The translations under genes and the position numbers were made by a program. 64,000 nt of DNA, taken from Streptomyces antnestii (GTDB lineage Bacteria > Actinomycetota > Actinomycetes > Streptomycetales > Streptomycetaceae). Position 1 is the first letter of the stretch. Every line of letters begins with the position of its first letter. The stretch covers positions 62,001 to 126,000 of the forward strand of contig NZ_RZYA01000025.1 in assembly GCF_004005495.1 (NCBI RefSeq). The letters run 5' to 3'. This document shows, piece after piece, positions 48,371-57,730 of the stretch. The notes under the pieces were generated by a model, which worked only from the letters and a program-made list of their open reading frames with translations, was not told the origin of the DNA and did no database searches.

Positions 48371-50620
48371 ATGAGCCAGCCGAACACCCAGGACCAGGTC
48401 TCCGCACCGCACGCGCAGCCGTCCGTCGGCTCCATAGCCGCGCACCGGCCGCACACCGTCGCGGGCGGTGACTACAAACCCGATCTCCCCGCGCTGACGT
48501 CGGACATCGACGCCGATCCGGACGAGTACGAGGACTACAGCGTCGAACTGCCCCAGGGCCGCTTCCTCGACCGGGAGCGCAGCTGGCTCGCGTTCAACGA
48601 GCGGGTGCTCGAGCTGGCCGAGGACCCCGACACCCCGCTCCTGGAGCGGGCGAACTTCCTGGCGATCTTCGCGTCCAACCTGGACGAGTTCTTCATGGTC
48701 CGCGTGGCAGGGCTCAAGCGGCGCATCGCGACCGGCGTCGCCACCCGTTCGGCCTCGGGGCTCCAGCCCCGCGAGGTCCTCGAACTGATCTGGAACCGCT
48801 CGCGCGAGCTCATGGCCCGGCACGCCGCCTGCTACCAGGAGGACGTCGCCCCGGCGCTCGCCGACGAGGGCATCCACGTGGTGCGCTGGGAAGAGCTCAC
48901 CGACAAGGAGCAGTCCCGGCTCTTCACCCTGTTCAAGCAGCAGATCTTCCCGGTGCTCACCCCGCTGGCCGTGGACCCCGCGCACCCCTTCCCGTACATC
49001 TCTGGCCTGTCCCTGAACCTGGCCGTCGTGGTGCGCAACCCCGTCTCCGGGCACCGCCACTTCGCCCGCGTGAAGGTCCCGCCGCTGCTGTCCCGCTTCC
49101 TGGAGGCCTCGCCGCAGCGCTACGTCCCCATCGAGGACGTCATCGCCGCGCCCAAGCACCTGGGCGAGCTGTTCCCCGGCATGGAGGTCCTGGAGCACCA
49201 CATGTTCCGGCTGACCCGGAACGAGGACCTGGAGGTCGAGGAGGACGACGCGGAGAACCTCCTCAAGGCGCTGGAGAAGGAGCTCATGCGGCGCCGCTTC
49301 GGACCGCCGGTGCGCCTCGAGGTCGAGGAGAGCATCGACCGGTACGTCCTCGACCTCCTCGTGCGCGAGCTGAAGATCAGCGAAGCGGAGGTGTACCCGC
49401 TGCCGGGTCCCCTGGACCTCACCGGCCTCTTCGGCATCGCGAGCCTCGACCGGCCCGAGCTGAAGTACCCCAAGTTCATCGCGGGCACCCACCGCGACCT
49501 CGCCGAGGTCGAGTCCGCGACCTCGCCCGACATCTTCGCCGCCCTGCGCGAACGCGACGTGCTGCTGCACCACCCGTACGACTCCTTCTCCACGTCCGTG
49601 CAGACCTTCCTGGAGCAGGCCGCCGCCGACCCCGACGTCCTCGCCATCAAGCAGACGCTGTACCGGACCTCGGAGACCTCCCCGATCGTCGACGCGCTCA
49701 TCGACGCCGCGGAGTCCGGCAAGCAGGTCCTGGTCCTCGTCGAGATCAAGGCCCGCTTCGACGAGCAGGCCAACATCAAGTGGGCCCGCAAGCTGGAGGA
49801 GGCCGGCTGCCATGTCGTGTACGGCCTCGTCGGCCTGAAGACGCACTGCAAGCTGTCGCTCGTGGTCCGCCAGGAAGGCGACACGCTGCGCCGCTACTGC
49901 CACGTCGGCACGGGCAACTACCACCCGAAGACGGCCCGCCTGTACGAGGACCTGGGCCTGCTCACCGCCGACTCACAGGTGGGCGCCGACCTCTCCGACC
50001 TCTTCAACCGGCTGTCCGGTTACTCGCGCCGCGAGACGTACCGCCGGCTCCTCGTCGCCCCCAAGTCCCTGCGCGACGGCCTCGTTTCGAGGATCGACAA
50101 CGAGATCCAGCACCACCGCGCGGGCCGCCCCGCCTACGTCCGCTTCAAGGTCAACTCGATGGTCGACGAGGCCGTCATCGACGCGATGTACCGGGCGGCG
50201 CAGGCCGGAGTCCCCGTCGACGTGTGGGTCCGCGGGATCTGCGCGGTGCGGCCCGGCGTCGCGGGCCTGTCGGAGAACATCCGCGTGCGCTCGATACTCG
50301 GCCGCTTCCTGGAGCACTCCCGGGTCTTCGCCTTCGGCAACGGCGGCGAGCCCGAGGTGTGGATCGGCAGCGCGGACATGATGCACCGCAACCTCGACCG
50401 CCGCATCGAAGCCCTGGTCAGGGTCTCCGACCCGGCTCACCGCGGCGCCCTGAACCGGCTCCTGGAGACGGGGATGTCCGACACCACCGCCTCCTGGCAC
50501 CTGGGTCCGGACGGCGACTGGGTCCGGCACGCCAAGGACGCGGAGGGCCGGCCCCTGCGGAACGTACAGGAGATGCTCATAGACGCCCGGAGGCGCAGGC
50601 GTGGCACAGCAACACCTTGA
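48371..50620 (+). CDS. ppk: Polyphosphate kinase 1
   Basis: A 749-residue enzyme that makes polyphosphate from ATP and can run in reverse. After a ~55-residue variable N-terminus it has FLDRERSWLAFNERVLELAED, FFMVRVAGLKRR, the phosphate-accepting His region RYCHVGTGNYHPKTARLYEDLG and a second essential His near ILGRFLEHSRVFAFG. In Streptomyces ppk expression is under PhoP control and affects antibiotic production. I see no clear PHO box in the 256 bp upstream. ATG 48371. Its 3' end overlaps the CHAD gene by 20 bp. Confidence 0.93.
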   Translation: MSQPNTQDQVSAPHAQPSVGSIAAHRPHTVAGGDYKPDLPALTSDIDADPDEYEDYSVELPQGRFLDRERSWLAFNERVLELAEDPDTPLLERANFLAIFASNLDEFFMVRVAGLKRRIATGVATRSASGLQPREVLELIWNRSRELMARHAACYQEDVAPALADEGIHVVRWEELTDKEQSRLFTLFKQQIFPVLTPLAVDPAHPFPYISGLSLNLAVVVRNPVSGHRHFARVKVPPLLSRFLEASPQRYVPIEDVIAAPKHLGELFPGMEVLEHHMFRLTRNEDLEVEEDDAENLLKALEKELMRRRFGPPVRLEVEESIDRYVLDLLVRELKISEAEVYPLPGPLDLTGLFGIASLDRPELKYPKFIAGTHRDLAEVESATSPDIFAALRERDVLLHHPYDSFSTSVQTFLEQAAADPDVLAIKQTLYRTSETSPIVDALIDAAESGKQVLVLVEIKARFDEQANIKWARKLEEAGCHVVYGLVGLKTHCKLSLVVRQEGDTLRRYCHVGTGNYHPKTARLYEDLGLLTADSQVGADLSDLFNRLSGYSRRETYRRLLVAPKSLRDGLVSRIDNEIQHHRAGRPAYVRFKVNSMVDEAVIDAMYRAAQAGVPVDVWVRGICAVRPGVAGLSENIRVRSILGRFLEHSRVFAFGNGGEPEVWIGSADMMHRNLDRRIEALVRVSDPAHRGALNRLLETGMSDTTASWHLGPDGDWVRHAKDAEGRPLRNVQEMLIDARRRRRGTATP

Positions 50621-51659
50621 GACACCCGGAGCGGAGGGCTGCGCGGGCGACGTCGTCGCGGCCTACCTGCGCGAGCAGGCCACGGAGTTCCTGCGCTCCC
50701 TGCGGCAGCACCGCGAGAGCGGGGGCGCCGCGTCGGGCACGGCCGCCGAGGAGACCGCCGAGGCGGCGCGCGCCCTGCGCCGCTCGGCCCGCCGCGTCAG
50801 CGGCACGCTCCACACGTTCCGCCCCCTGCTCGACCCGGACTGGTCGGACGCCCTGCGCCCCGAACTGGCCTGGCTGTCAGGCATGCTGGCCCAGGAACAC
50901 GAGTACGCGGCCCGCCTGGAGAGGCTGCTCGCAGCCCTGCACAGACTCTCGGGCCCGTACGCGGTACCCCTGCAGCCTGTGGGCAGCAGTTCCGCTGGGG
51001 CGGAACGGGTGGGCACAGCCCACGCGCCGCGCAACGAAAAGTCGGCGTCGGGCCAGCTGACCGTGGGCGCCGCGAAGGCCGGCGCCCTCCTGGAACGCCA
51101 GCTCACCCTGGCAAGGACCCGGGCCCACTCCACGGCCCTCCAAGCCCTGGGCTCATCCCGCTTCCACGCGGTAGCGGACAGCGTCGCCCTGCTCGCCAGC
51201 GACGTCCCCCTGCGCCCCGCCACGGCCGACCTCAAGACGCTCGCCACCGCCGCGCAGACGCGCCTCACGGAGGCGGTCACCGCCCTGCCCCTGCACCAGG
51301 CCGGCCACCCCTACAACGCGGAAGCCCTCGTACAGGGCCTCACCGCCGACACGGCGCCCCCGTCCCAGGACGCCCCCTGGCACCACGTACGCCTCCTCCT
51401 GCGCCTGCACCGCTACGCGCAGGAGGTCGTGGACGCCGACGCGCCGGAGGCCGACGCGGAAGCGGCCGCCGCACTGGACCGGCACCGCGACGCCGCCGAG
51501 GCCGCGGCCGCCGCCGCCCACGCGGCCCGCACCCCCCGCATCGCCCCGGCGACGGCCTACGCGCTCGGCGTCCTGCACGCCGACCAGCGCCACGAGGTGG
51601 AAGCGGCCCGTTTCGCGTTCCAGCGGGCCTGGCTCAAGGAGGCGGTCCGCACGCCATGA
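50601..51659 (+). CDS. CHAD domain protein with an in-frame repeat insertion
   Basis: A 352-residue helical protein with the CHAD fold (conserved histidines and basic helices, LREQATEFLRSLRQHRE, then RRSARRVSGTLHTFRPLLD, and LTVGAAKAGALLERQLTLARTRAHSTALQAL). CHAD proteins bind polyphosphate and normally lie next to ppk, as here. Residues about 125-146 (PVGSSSAGAERVGTAHAPRN) are encoded by a copy of the dispersed hairpin repeat and are probably an unrelated insertion between helices. GTG 50601. It overlaps ppk by 20 bp and the Nudix gene by 4 bp. Confidence 0.85.
   Translation: MAQQHLETPGAEGCAGDVVAAYLREQATEFLRSLRQHRESGGAASGTAAEETAEAARALRRSARRVSGTLHTFRPLLDPDWSDALRPELAWLSGMLAQEHEYAARLERLLAALHRLSGPYAVPLQPVGSSSAGAERVGTAHAPRNEKSASGQLTVGAAKAGALLERQLTLARTRAHSTALQALGSSRFHAVADSVALLASDVPLRPATADLKTLATAAQTRLTEAVTALPLHQAGHPYNAEALVQGLTADTAPPSQDAPWHHVRLLLRLHRYAQEVVDADAPEADAEAAAALDRHRDAAEAAAAAAHAARTPRIAPATAYALGVLHADQRHEVEAARFAFQRAWLKEAVRTP
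50974..51037 (+). repeat. Variant of the dispersed hairpin repeat inside the CHAD gene
   Basis: It begins CTGTGGGCAGC and ends GGGTGGGCACAGCCCACGCG, like copies A and B, but the internal stem is different (GTTCCGC and GCGGAAC around TGGG). It lies entirely in codons. Confidence 0.85.
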
Positions 51660-52087
51660 GCAGCGGAAACAACGGCGACAACGACGTCATCCGCGCCGCC
51701 GGCTGCGTCCTGTGGCGCCGCTCCCCGTACGACGACGGCCTCGAGGTCTGTCTCGTGCACCGGCCCAAGTACGACGACTGGTCGCACCCCAAGGGCAAGC
51801 TGAAGCGGCGCGAGGACGCACTCGCTGGGGCGCTGCGGGAGGTCGAGGAGGAGACCGGCTTCCGCTGCGCCCCCGGCGCCCGCCTGCCCACCGCCCACTA
51901 CGTGGCGAACGGCCGCCCCAAGCAGGTCGAGTACTGGGCGGCCGAGGCCACCGACGGCACTTTCAGGCCGAACCGCGAGGTCGACCGGATCGCCTGGCTC
52001 TCCCCGACCGCCGCCCGTCACCGCCTGACGCAGCCCCGCGACAAAACGCTCGTCGACGCGCTCCTCAGCGCCCTCCACCTGACGTAG
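51656..52087 (+). CDS. Nudix hydrolase (MutT-like)
   Basis: A 143-residue pyrophosphohydrolase. The Nudix box GX5EX7REVEEETG is complete (Gly47, Glu53, Arg61, Glu62, Glu65-66). The WRRSPYDDGLEVCLVHRPKYDDW opening is like MutT1-type enzymes that act on 8-oxo-dGTP or diadenosine polyphosphates, but the C-terminal phosphatase domain of mycobacterial MutT1 is missing. ATG overlaps the CHAD stop (ATGA). It closes the ppk-CHAD-nudix operon. Confidence 0.88.
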   Translation: MSSGNNGDNDVIRAAGCVLWRRSPYDDGLEVCLVHRPKYDDWSHPKGKLKRREDALAGALREVEEETGFRCAPGARLPTAHYVANGRPKQVEYWAAEATDGTFRPNREVDRIAWLSPTAARHRLTQPRDKTLVDALLSALHLT

Positions 52088-52172
52088 GGCCTGCTGGGAG
52101 AGGGTTCAGTCACAGTCCGCGCCCGAGACATCACAAAACGTCACACATCACCTCACCGCACCGACCGCCGAG

Positions 52173-52216
52173 GTTCACCCGCCGTTCACTCCCGCCCATC
52201 GACGGCTTCACCTGTG
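52173..52216 (+). promoter_or_regulatory. PHO box (PhoP-binding direct repeats) of pstS
   Basis: 11-nt direct repeats start at 52173 (GTTCACCCGCC), 52184 (GTTCACTCCCG), 52195 (degenerate) and 52206 (CTTCACCTGTG), the standard Streptomyces PHO box layout. The site lies 133-176 bp before the pstS start codon, so phosphate starvation should induce pstSCAB through PhoP. Confidence 0.9.
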
Positions 52217-52348
52217 CTGCCTAATTTCGGCCTTACCCGGTGCGAGTCGCCCTCCAGGGCGAACAGCGCGCCGCCTACCTGGAACGAACAGACGTCGCAC
52301 GCCGTCCCGGAATCACCGACCGGCGGCTCCTGGAAGGAACATCCGAAA

Positions 52349-53479
52349 GTGAAGCTTCAGCGCAAGAACGGTCTCCGCGCCCTCTCGCTCGGCGCCATCG
52401 CCGTCTCCGGCGCCCTGGCCCTCACGGCGTGCGGCTCGGACAACGCGAGCACGGGCGGCGGCGCCAGCAGCGCGCCGGCGGCCAAGGCCGGCAGCATCAA
52501 GTGTGACAACGCCAAGGGCCAGCTCCTCGCGAACGGTTCCTCCGCGCAGGCCAACGCCATCCAGGCCTGGGTCAAGGCGTACACCGCCGAGTGCAAGGGC
52601 GTTCAGATCAACTACAAGCCCGAGGGTTCGGGCGCCGGTGTCACGGCGTTCACCCAGGGCCAGGTCGCCTTCGCCGGCTCGGACTCCGCCCTGAAGCCCG
52701 AAGAGGTCGCGGCCTCCAAGAAGGTCTGCTCCGGCGGCCAGGGCATCGACCTGCCGATGGTCGGCGGCCCGATCGCGGTCGGCTACAACGTCCCGGGTGT
52801 CGACAACCTGGTCCTGGACGCCCACACCCTCGCCCAGATCTTCGACGGCAAGATCAAGACCTGGGACGACAAGGCGATCGCGAAGCTGAACCCCAAGGCG
52901 AAGCTTCCGTCCACCAAGATCCAGGCGTTCCACCGCTCGGACGAGTCCGGCACCACGGACAACTTCACCAAGTACCTCAAGGCCGCCGCCCCGTCCGACT
53001 GGAAGTACTCGGGCGGCAAGGCGTGGCAGGCCAAGGGCGGCCAGTCGGCCCAGGGTTCGTCCGGCCTCGCCCAGCAGGTGAAGCAGACCGCCGGCGCGAT
53101 CTCGTACTTCGAGCTCTCCTACGCCAAGGACGGCATCAAGACGGTCGACCTGGACACGGGCGCCTCCGCCCCGGTCAAGGCCACCACCGACAACGCCACC
53201 AAGGCCATCTCGGACGCCAAGGTCGTCGGCACCGGCAAGGACCTGTCCCTCCAGCTGAACTACGCGACGAAGGCGGACGGGGCCTACCCGATCACCCTCG
53301 TCACGTACGAGATCGTCTGCGACAAGGGCAACAAGGCCGACACCTTCCCGGCCACCAAGTCCTTCCTCACCTACATCGCGAGCCAGGACGGCCAGGACTC
53401 CCTGGCGGCCCTCGGCTACGCGCCGATCCCGTCCGAGATCAACACCAAGGTCCGCGACACCATCGCGAGCCTGAGCTGA
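52349..53479 (+). CDS. pstS: Phosphate-binding lipoprotein PstS
   Basis: A 376-residue exported phosphate receptor. The signal peptide ends in lipobox LALTACGS (Cys near residue 28) and is followed by a Ser/Ala/Gly linker. The binding domain has NGSSAQANAI, GVTAFTQGQVAFAGSDSAL, HRSDESGTTDNFTKYL and QGSSGLAQQVKQT, with the phosphate-contacting Ser/Asp/Arg residues. GTG 52349 is chosen because the signal peptide then starts VKLQRKNGLRAL; the open frame extends to 52214. A PHO box lies upstream, a strong hairpin downstream. Confidence 0.95.
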   Translation: MKLQRKNGLRALSLGAIAVSGALALTACGSDNASTGGGASSAPAAKAGSIKCDNAKGQLLANGSSAQANAIQAWVKAYTAECKGVQINYKPEGSGAGVTAFTQGQVAFAGSDSALKPEEVAASKKVCSGGQGIDLPMVGGPIAVGYNVPGVDNLVLDAHTLAQIFDGKIKTWDDKAIAKLNPKAKLPSTKIQAFHRSDESGTTDNFTKYLKAAAPSDWKYSGGKAWQAKGGQSAQGSSGLAQQVKQTAGAISYFELSYAKDGIKTVDLDTGASAPVKATTDNATKAISDAKVVGTGKDLSLQLNYATKADGAYPITLVTYEIVCDKGNKADTFPATKSFLTYIASQDGQDSLAALGYAPIPSEINTKVRDTIASLS

Positions 53480-53487
53480 CCCAGCGT

Positions 53488-53518
53488 GCGGCCCGCCCCC
53501 TCACCGGGGGCGGGCCGC
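53488..53518 (+). terminator. 13-bp perfect hairpin between pstS and pstC
   Basis: GCGGCCCGCCCCC and GGGGGCGGGCCGC match fully around TCACC, 8 bp after the pstS stop. Within the operon it can end part of the transcripts or protect pstS mRNA from decay, giving more PstS than transporter. No T run follows. Confidence 0.85.
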
Positions 53519-53579
53519 ACCGTCCGGTGCACCGCCGCCTGGAGCCGCCGACCGTGGCTCCGCAGACCGGAGAATCCCC

Positions 53580-54581
53580 ATGGACATATCTACGAAGACA
53601 ACTGCTCCACCCGCACCCGCCGAACCGCCGGCCGCACCCCTGAAGACGACCCGTGGCGCGACCCGCCCCGGTGACCGGATCTTCCTCGGCCTCTCGCGCG
53701 GCTCCGGCATCCTGCTGCTGGTGATCATGGCCGCCATCGCGGCCTTCCTGACCTACCGCGCCTCGCTGGTGCTGTCCAAGAACGACGGCAACTTCCTCAC
53801 GACCTTCGAGTGGAACGCCAACAACACCCCGCCGGTGTTCGGCATCGCGGTCCTCGCCTTCGGCACCGTCGTCTCCTCGGTCATCGCCATGGTGATCGCG
53901 GTCCCGATCGCCGTGGGCATCGCGCTGTTCATCACGCACTACGCGCCCAAGAAGATCGGCGGCGCGATCGCGTACGTCGTCGACCTGCTGGCCGCCGTAC
54001 CGTCCATCGTGTACGGCCTGTGGGGCGCCCTCTTCCTGGTGCCGCACCTCACCGGCTTCTACAGCTGGCTCAACGACTACTTCGGCTGGACCCACGTCCT
54101 CGAGTGGCAGGGCGGCGCCCCGCGCACCCTCCTCGCCGTGGGCATCCTGCTCGCGATCATGATCCTCCCGATCATCACGAACGTCAGCCGTGAGGTCTTC
54201 CGGCAGGCGCCCCTGATGCACCAGGAGGCGGCGCTCGCGCTCGGCGCCACCCGCTGGGAGGTCATCCGCATGGCGGTGATCCCCTTCGGCCGCTCCGGCG
54301 TGATCTCCGCCTCGATGCTGGGCCTCGGCCGCGCGCTCGGCGAGACGATGGCCGTCGCGACGGTCCTCTCCCCCAGCTTCGAGATCAACGCCAGCCTGCT
54401 CGACCCGGGCGGCGGCACCTTCGCGCAGAACATCGCCGCGAAGTTCAGCGAGGCCACCGAGCAGGGCCGTGACGCGCTCATCGCCTCCGGCCTGGTCCTC
54501 TTCGTCATCACGCTCGTCGTGAACGGTGCGGCCCGCGCGATCATCGCCCGCCGCAAGGAGTACTCGGGGGCCAACGCATGA
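53580..54581 (+). CDS. pstC: Phosphate ABC transporter permease PstC
   Basis: A 333-residue permease with six TM helices and a Pro/Ala-rich N-terminus. Typical blocks are YVVDLLAAVPSIVYGLWGA (about 137-155) and the coupling helix EAALALGATRWEVIRMAVIPF (about 216-236), then GLGRALGETMAV. It transports phosphate with PstA. ATG 53580. The stop overlaps the pstA start as ATGA. Confidence 0.94.
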   Translation: MDISTKTTAPPAPAEPPAAPLKTTRGATRPGDRIFLGLSRGSGILLLVIMAAIAAFLTYRASLVLSKNDGNFLTTFEWNANNTPPVFGIAVLAFGTVVSSVIAMVIAVPIAVGIALFITHYAPKKIGGAIAYVVDLLAAVPSIVYGLWGALFLVPHLTGFYSWLNDYFGWTHVLEWQGGAPRTLLAVGILLAIMILPIITNVSREVFRQAPLMHQEAALALGATRWEVIRMAVIPFGRSGVISASMLGLGRALGETMAVATVLSPSFEINASLLDPGGGTFAQNIAAKFSEATEQGRDALIASGLVLFVITLVVNGAARAIIARRKEYSGANA

Positions 54582-55648
54582 GCAACGCAACCATCACCCC
54601 GCAGGGCCCCGCCGCCGACTCCCTGAGCGCCGCGCGCCTGCCGCGCTGGTCGCCGTACGCGATCGCCGTGGGCGCCGTCGCCGCCGGCTGCGCGATCGGC
54701 CTGGGCGCCGGGCTCGACAGCCGCATCCAGTGGGGCCTGATCGCCGCCGTCCTGTTCGTGCTCGGCACGTTCGGCATCGCCACCAAGGTCGAGGGCAAGC
54801 GCCAGGCCAAGGACCGCGTCGCGACCAGCGTCGTCTGGGTCTCGTTCATCCTCGCCGTGGTCCCGCTCGTCTCCCTGATCTTCGAGACGGTCAGCCGTGG
54901 CGTGAAGGTCCTCGACGTCTTCTTCCTGACGCACTCGATGGGCGTCGTCGCGGACTACGAGCCCGGCGGCGGTATCTACCACGCCATCATGGGCACCCTG
55001 GAGCAGGTCGGCCTCGCCACCGTGATCTCCGTGCCGATCGGCCTGCTCACCGCGATCTACCTGGTCGAGTACGGCCGGGGCAAGCTCGCCAAGGCGGTCA
55101 CCTTCTTCGTCGACGTCATGACGGGCATCCCGTCGATCGTCGCGGGCCTGTTCATCCTCAGCTTCTGGATCCTGATCCTCGGCTTCAGCTACTCCGGCTT
55201 CGCCGGGTCGATGGCTCTGTCGATCCTGATGATCCCGGTCGTCGTCCGCTCCACCGAGGAGATGCTCAAGCTCGTCCCGAACGAGCTGCGCGAGGCATCG
55301 CTCGCGCTCGGCGTACCGAAGTGGCGCACGATCCTCAAGGTCGTCCTGCCGACGTCGATCGGCGGCATCACGACCGGTGTGATGCTGGCCATCGCCCGTA
55401 TCGCCGGTGAGACCGCGCCCGTCCTGCTGCTGGTCTGGGGCAACCCGCTGATCAACACGGACCCGTTCCAGGGCCCCCAGTCCTCGCTGCCGCTGTACAT
55501 CTACCAGCAGTACCAGAACAGCGGTGGCAGCCCGGCGGCGTACGACCGCGCCTGGGCGGCGGCACTCGTGCTCATCGCCTTCATCATGATCCTCAACCTG
55601 GTGGCCCGCGGCATCGCCCGCTGGAAGGCCCCCAAGACGGGCCGCTGA
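54578..55648 (+). CDS. pstA: Phosphate ABC transporter permease PstA
   Basis: A 356-residue permease with an extra hydrophobic N-terminal region (about 25-65) before the six core helices. VDVMTGIPSIVAGLFI and the coupling helix EASLALGVPKWRTILKVVLPTS are diagnostic, with ARIAGETAPVLL after it. It pairs with PstC and PstB. ATG 54578 overlaps the pstC stop. Confidence 0.94.
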   Translation: MSNATITPQGPAADSLSAARLPRWSPYAIAVGAVAAGCAIGLGAGLDSRIQWGLIAAVLFVLGTFGIATKVEGKRQAKDRVATSVVWVSFILAVVPLVSLIFETVSRGVKVLDVFFLTHSMGVVADYEPGGGIYHAIMGTLEQVGLATVISVPIGLLTAIYLVEYGRGKLAKAVTFFVDVMTGIPSIVAGLFILSFWILILGFSYSGFAGSMALSILMIPVVVRSTEEMLKLVPNELREASLALGVPKWRTILKVVLPTSIGGITTGVMLAIARIAGETAPVLLLVWGNPLINTDPFQGPQSSLPLYIYQQYQNSGGSPAAYDRAWAAALVLIAFIMILNLVARGIARWKAPKTGR

Positions 55649-55700
55649 CGCGGCTAATGAAGCACTTCAGCGACTCGACCCCGGAAGTAGTGAGTTAGTT

Positions 55701-56477
<777 letters not shown>

Positions 56478-56492
56478 ACACCACCACCGACC

Positions 56493-56603
56493 CCTTGCGG
56501 TGCTGCATGGCGGTGCCACCGCAAGGCAAAGGGCCCGCCCCCTGGCTCCCGGGGGGCGGGCCCTGTTCTGCGTTCTACGCGACCGGCTCCGGCCGCGTAG
56601 AAC
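56493..56603 (+). terminator. Triple hairpin terminator region after pstB
   Basis: Three perfect stems in a row: CCTTGCGGTG/CACCGCAAGG (56493-56526), GGGCCCGCCCC/GGGGCGGGCCC (56531-56563) and GTTCTACGCG/CGCGTAGAAC (56572-56603). The middle one is followed by TGTTCT. It separates pstB from the convergent phosphate transporter gene. Confidence 0.85.
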
Positions 56604-56609
56604 CACTGA

Positions 56610-56666
56610 CTATCCGAACGCCAGGTTCAACGCGGCAGCGACCAGGTCGGCGGCCGGCATCGTGAT
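56610..56666 (-). pseudogene. Remnant of a second pit 3' end
   Basis: Bottom strand reads ITMPAADLVAAA then LNLAFG and a TAG stop. The true gene nearby ends ITMPAAGLVAAACYWVVNLAFG. About 57 bp therefore copy the last codons of the neighbouring transporter gene, with a five-codon loss and a few changes. It is a partial tandem duplication or the relic of an older gene end. Confidence 0.8.
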
Positions 56667-56722
56667 ACTGCATCACCCGGGGGACGACCCCCGGACCCCC
56701 AGCCGCCTCAGCTCACCGGCGC

Positions 56723-57721
56723 TCAGCCGAACGCCAGGTTCACGACCCAGTAGCACGCGGCAGCGACCAGGCCGGCGGCCGGCATCGTGATGAACCAACC
56801 AAGGACGATGTTCTTGGCGACGCCCCAGCGGACCGCGTTCACGCGCTTCGTGGCGCCCACACCCATGATCGCCGAGGTGATGACGTGGGTCGTCGAGATC
56901 GGCGCCTTGAAGAGGTACGACGTGAGGAACATGATCGACGCGCCGGTGGTCTCGGCGGCGAAGCCCTGCGGCGGGTCCAGCTCGATGATCTTGCGGCCGA
57001 GAGTGCGCATGATCCGCCAGCCACCCGCGTACGTACCGAGCGAGAGCATCACGGCACAGGCGATCTTCACCCACACCGGGATCGGTGCGTCGGCGCTCTG
57101 CACGTTACCGATGACCAGGGCCATCACCACGATGCCCATGGTCTTCTGGGCGTCCTGGAGGCCGTGACCGAGCGCCATGCCGGCCGCCGACACGGTCTGC
57201 GCTATGCGGAAGCCGCGCTTGGCCTTGTGCGGGTTGGCCCGGCGGAACAGCCACATGATCACGGTCATCACCAGGTAACCGGCGATGAGACCGACGATCG
57301 GCGACAGGAACATCGGGATGACGATCTTCTCGAGGACACCCGACCAGATGACCTCCGTGCCACCCGCGAGCGCCGCGCCCACCATGCCGCCGAACAGCGC
57401 GTGCGAGGAGGACGAGGGAAGCCCGAAGTACCAGGTGACAAGGTTCCACACGATCGCGCCGAGCAGCGCGGCGAAGAGGATGCCCATCCCCTTGTCGCCG
57501 GTCGGCGTCTCGATCAGGCCCTTGCTGACGGTGTGCGCGACCCCCTGGCCGAGGAAGGCACCGGCGAGGTTCATCACCGCGGCCATCGCGAGCGCCGCGC
57601 GGGGCGTCAGCGCACGCGTGGAGACGGACGTGGCGATGGCGTTCGCCGAGTCGTGAAAGCCGTTCGTATACGTGAATCCGAGCGCGACGCCAATGGTCAC
57701 GATCAGTGCGAAGGTGTCCAT
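56723..57721 (-). CDS. pitH1: Low-affinity inorganic phosphate transporter (PiT)
   Basis: A 332-residue cation-phosphate symporter. Both PiT signatures are present: GFTYTNGFHDSANAIATSV with NGFHDSANA near residues 21-29, and LGHGLQDAQKTMG near 185-197 (the second repeat). About ten TM helices. It takes up metal-phosphate when phosphate is ample. It is preceded by the PhoU/DUF47-like gene (10 bp) as in S. coelicolor pitH1, from which the symbol is recalled. A broken copy of its 3' end lies 57 bp downstream. Confidence 0.93.
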   Translation of the reverse strand: MDTFALIVTIGVALGFTYTNGFHDSANAIATSVSTRALTPRAALAMAAVMNLAGAFLGQGVAHTVSKGLIETPTGDKGMGILFAALLGAIVWNLVTWYFGLPSSSSHALFGGMVGAALAGGTEVIWSGVLEKIVIPMFLSPIVGLIAGYLVMTVIMWLFRRANPHKAKRGFRIAQTVSAAGMALGHGLQDAQKTMGIVVMALVIGNVQSADAPIPVWVKIACAVMLSLGTYAGGWRIMRTLGRKIIELDPPQGFAAETTGASIMFLTSYLFKAPISTTHVITSAIMGVGATKRVNAVRWGVAKNIVLGWFITMPAAGLVAAACYWVVNLAFG

Positions 57722-57730
57722 GAGAAGGCC

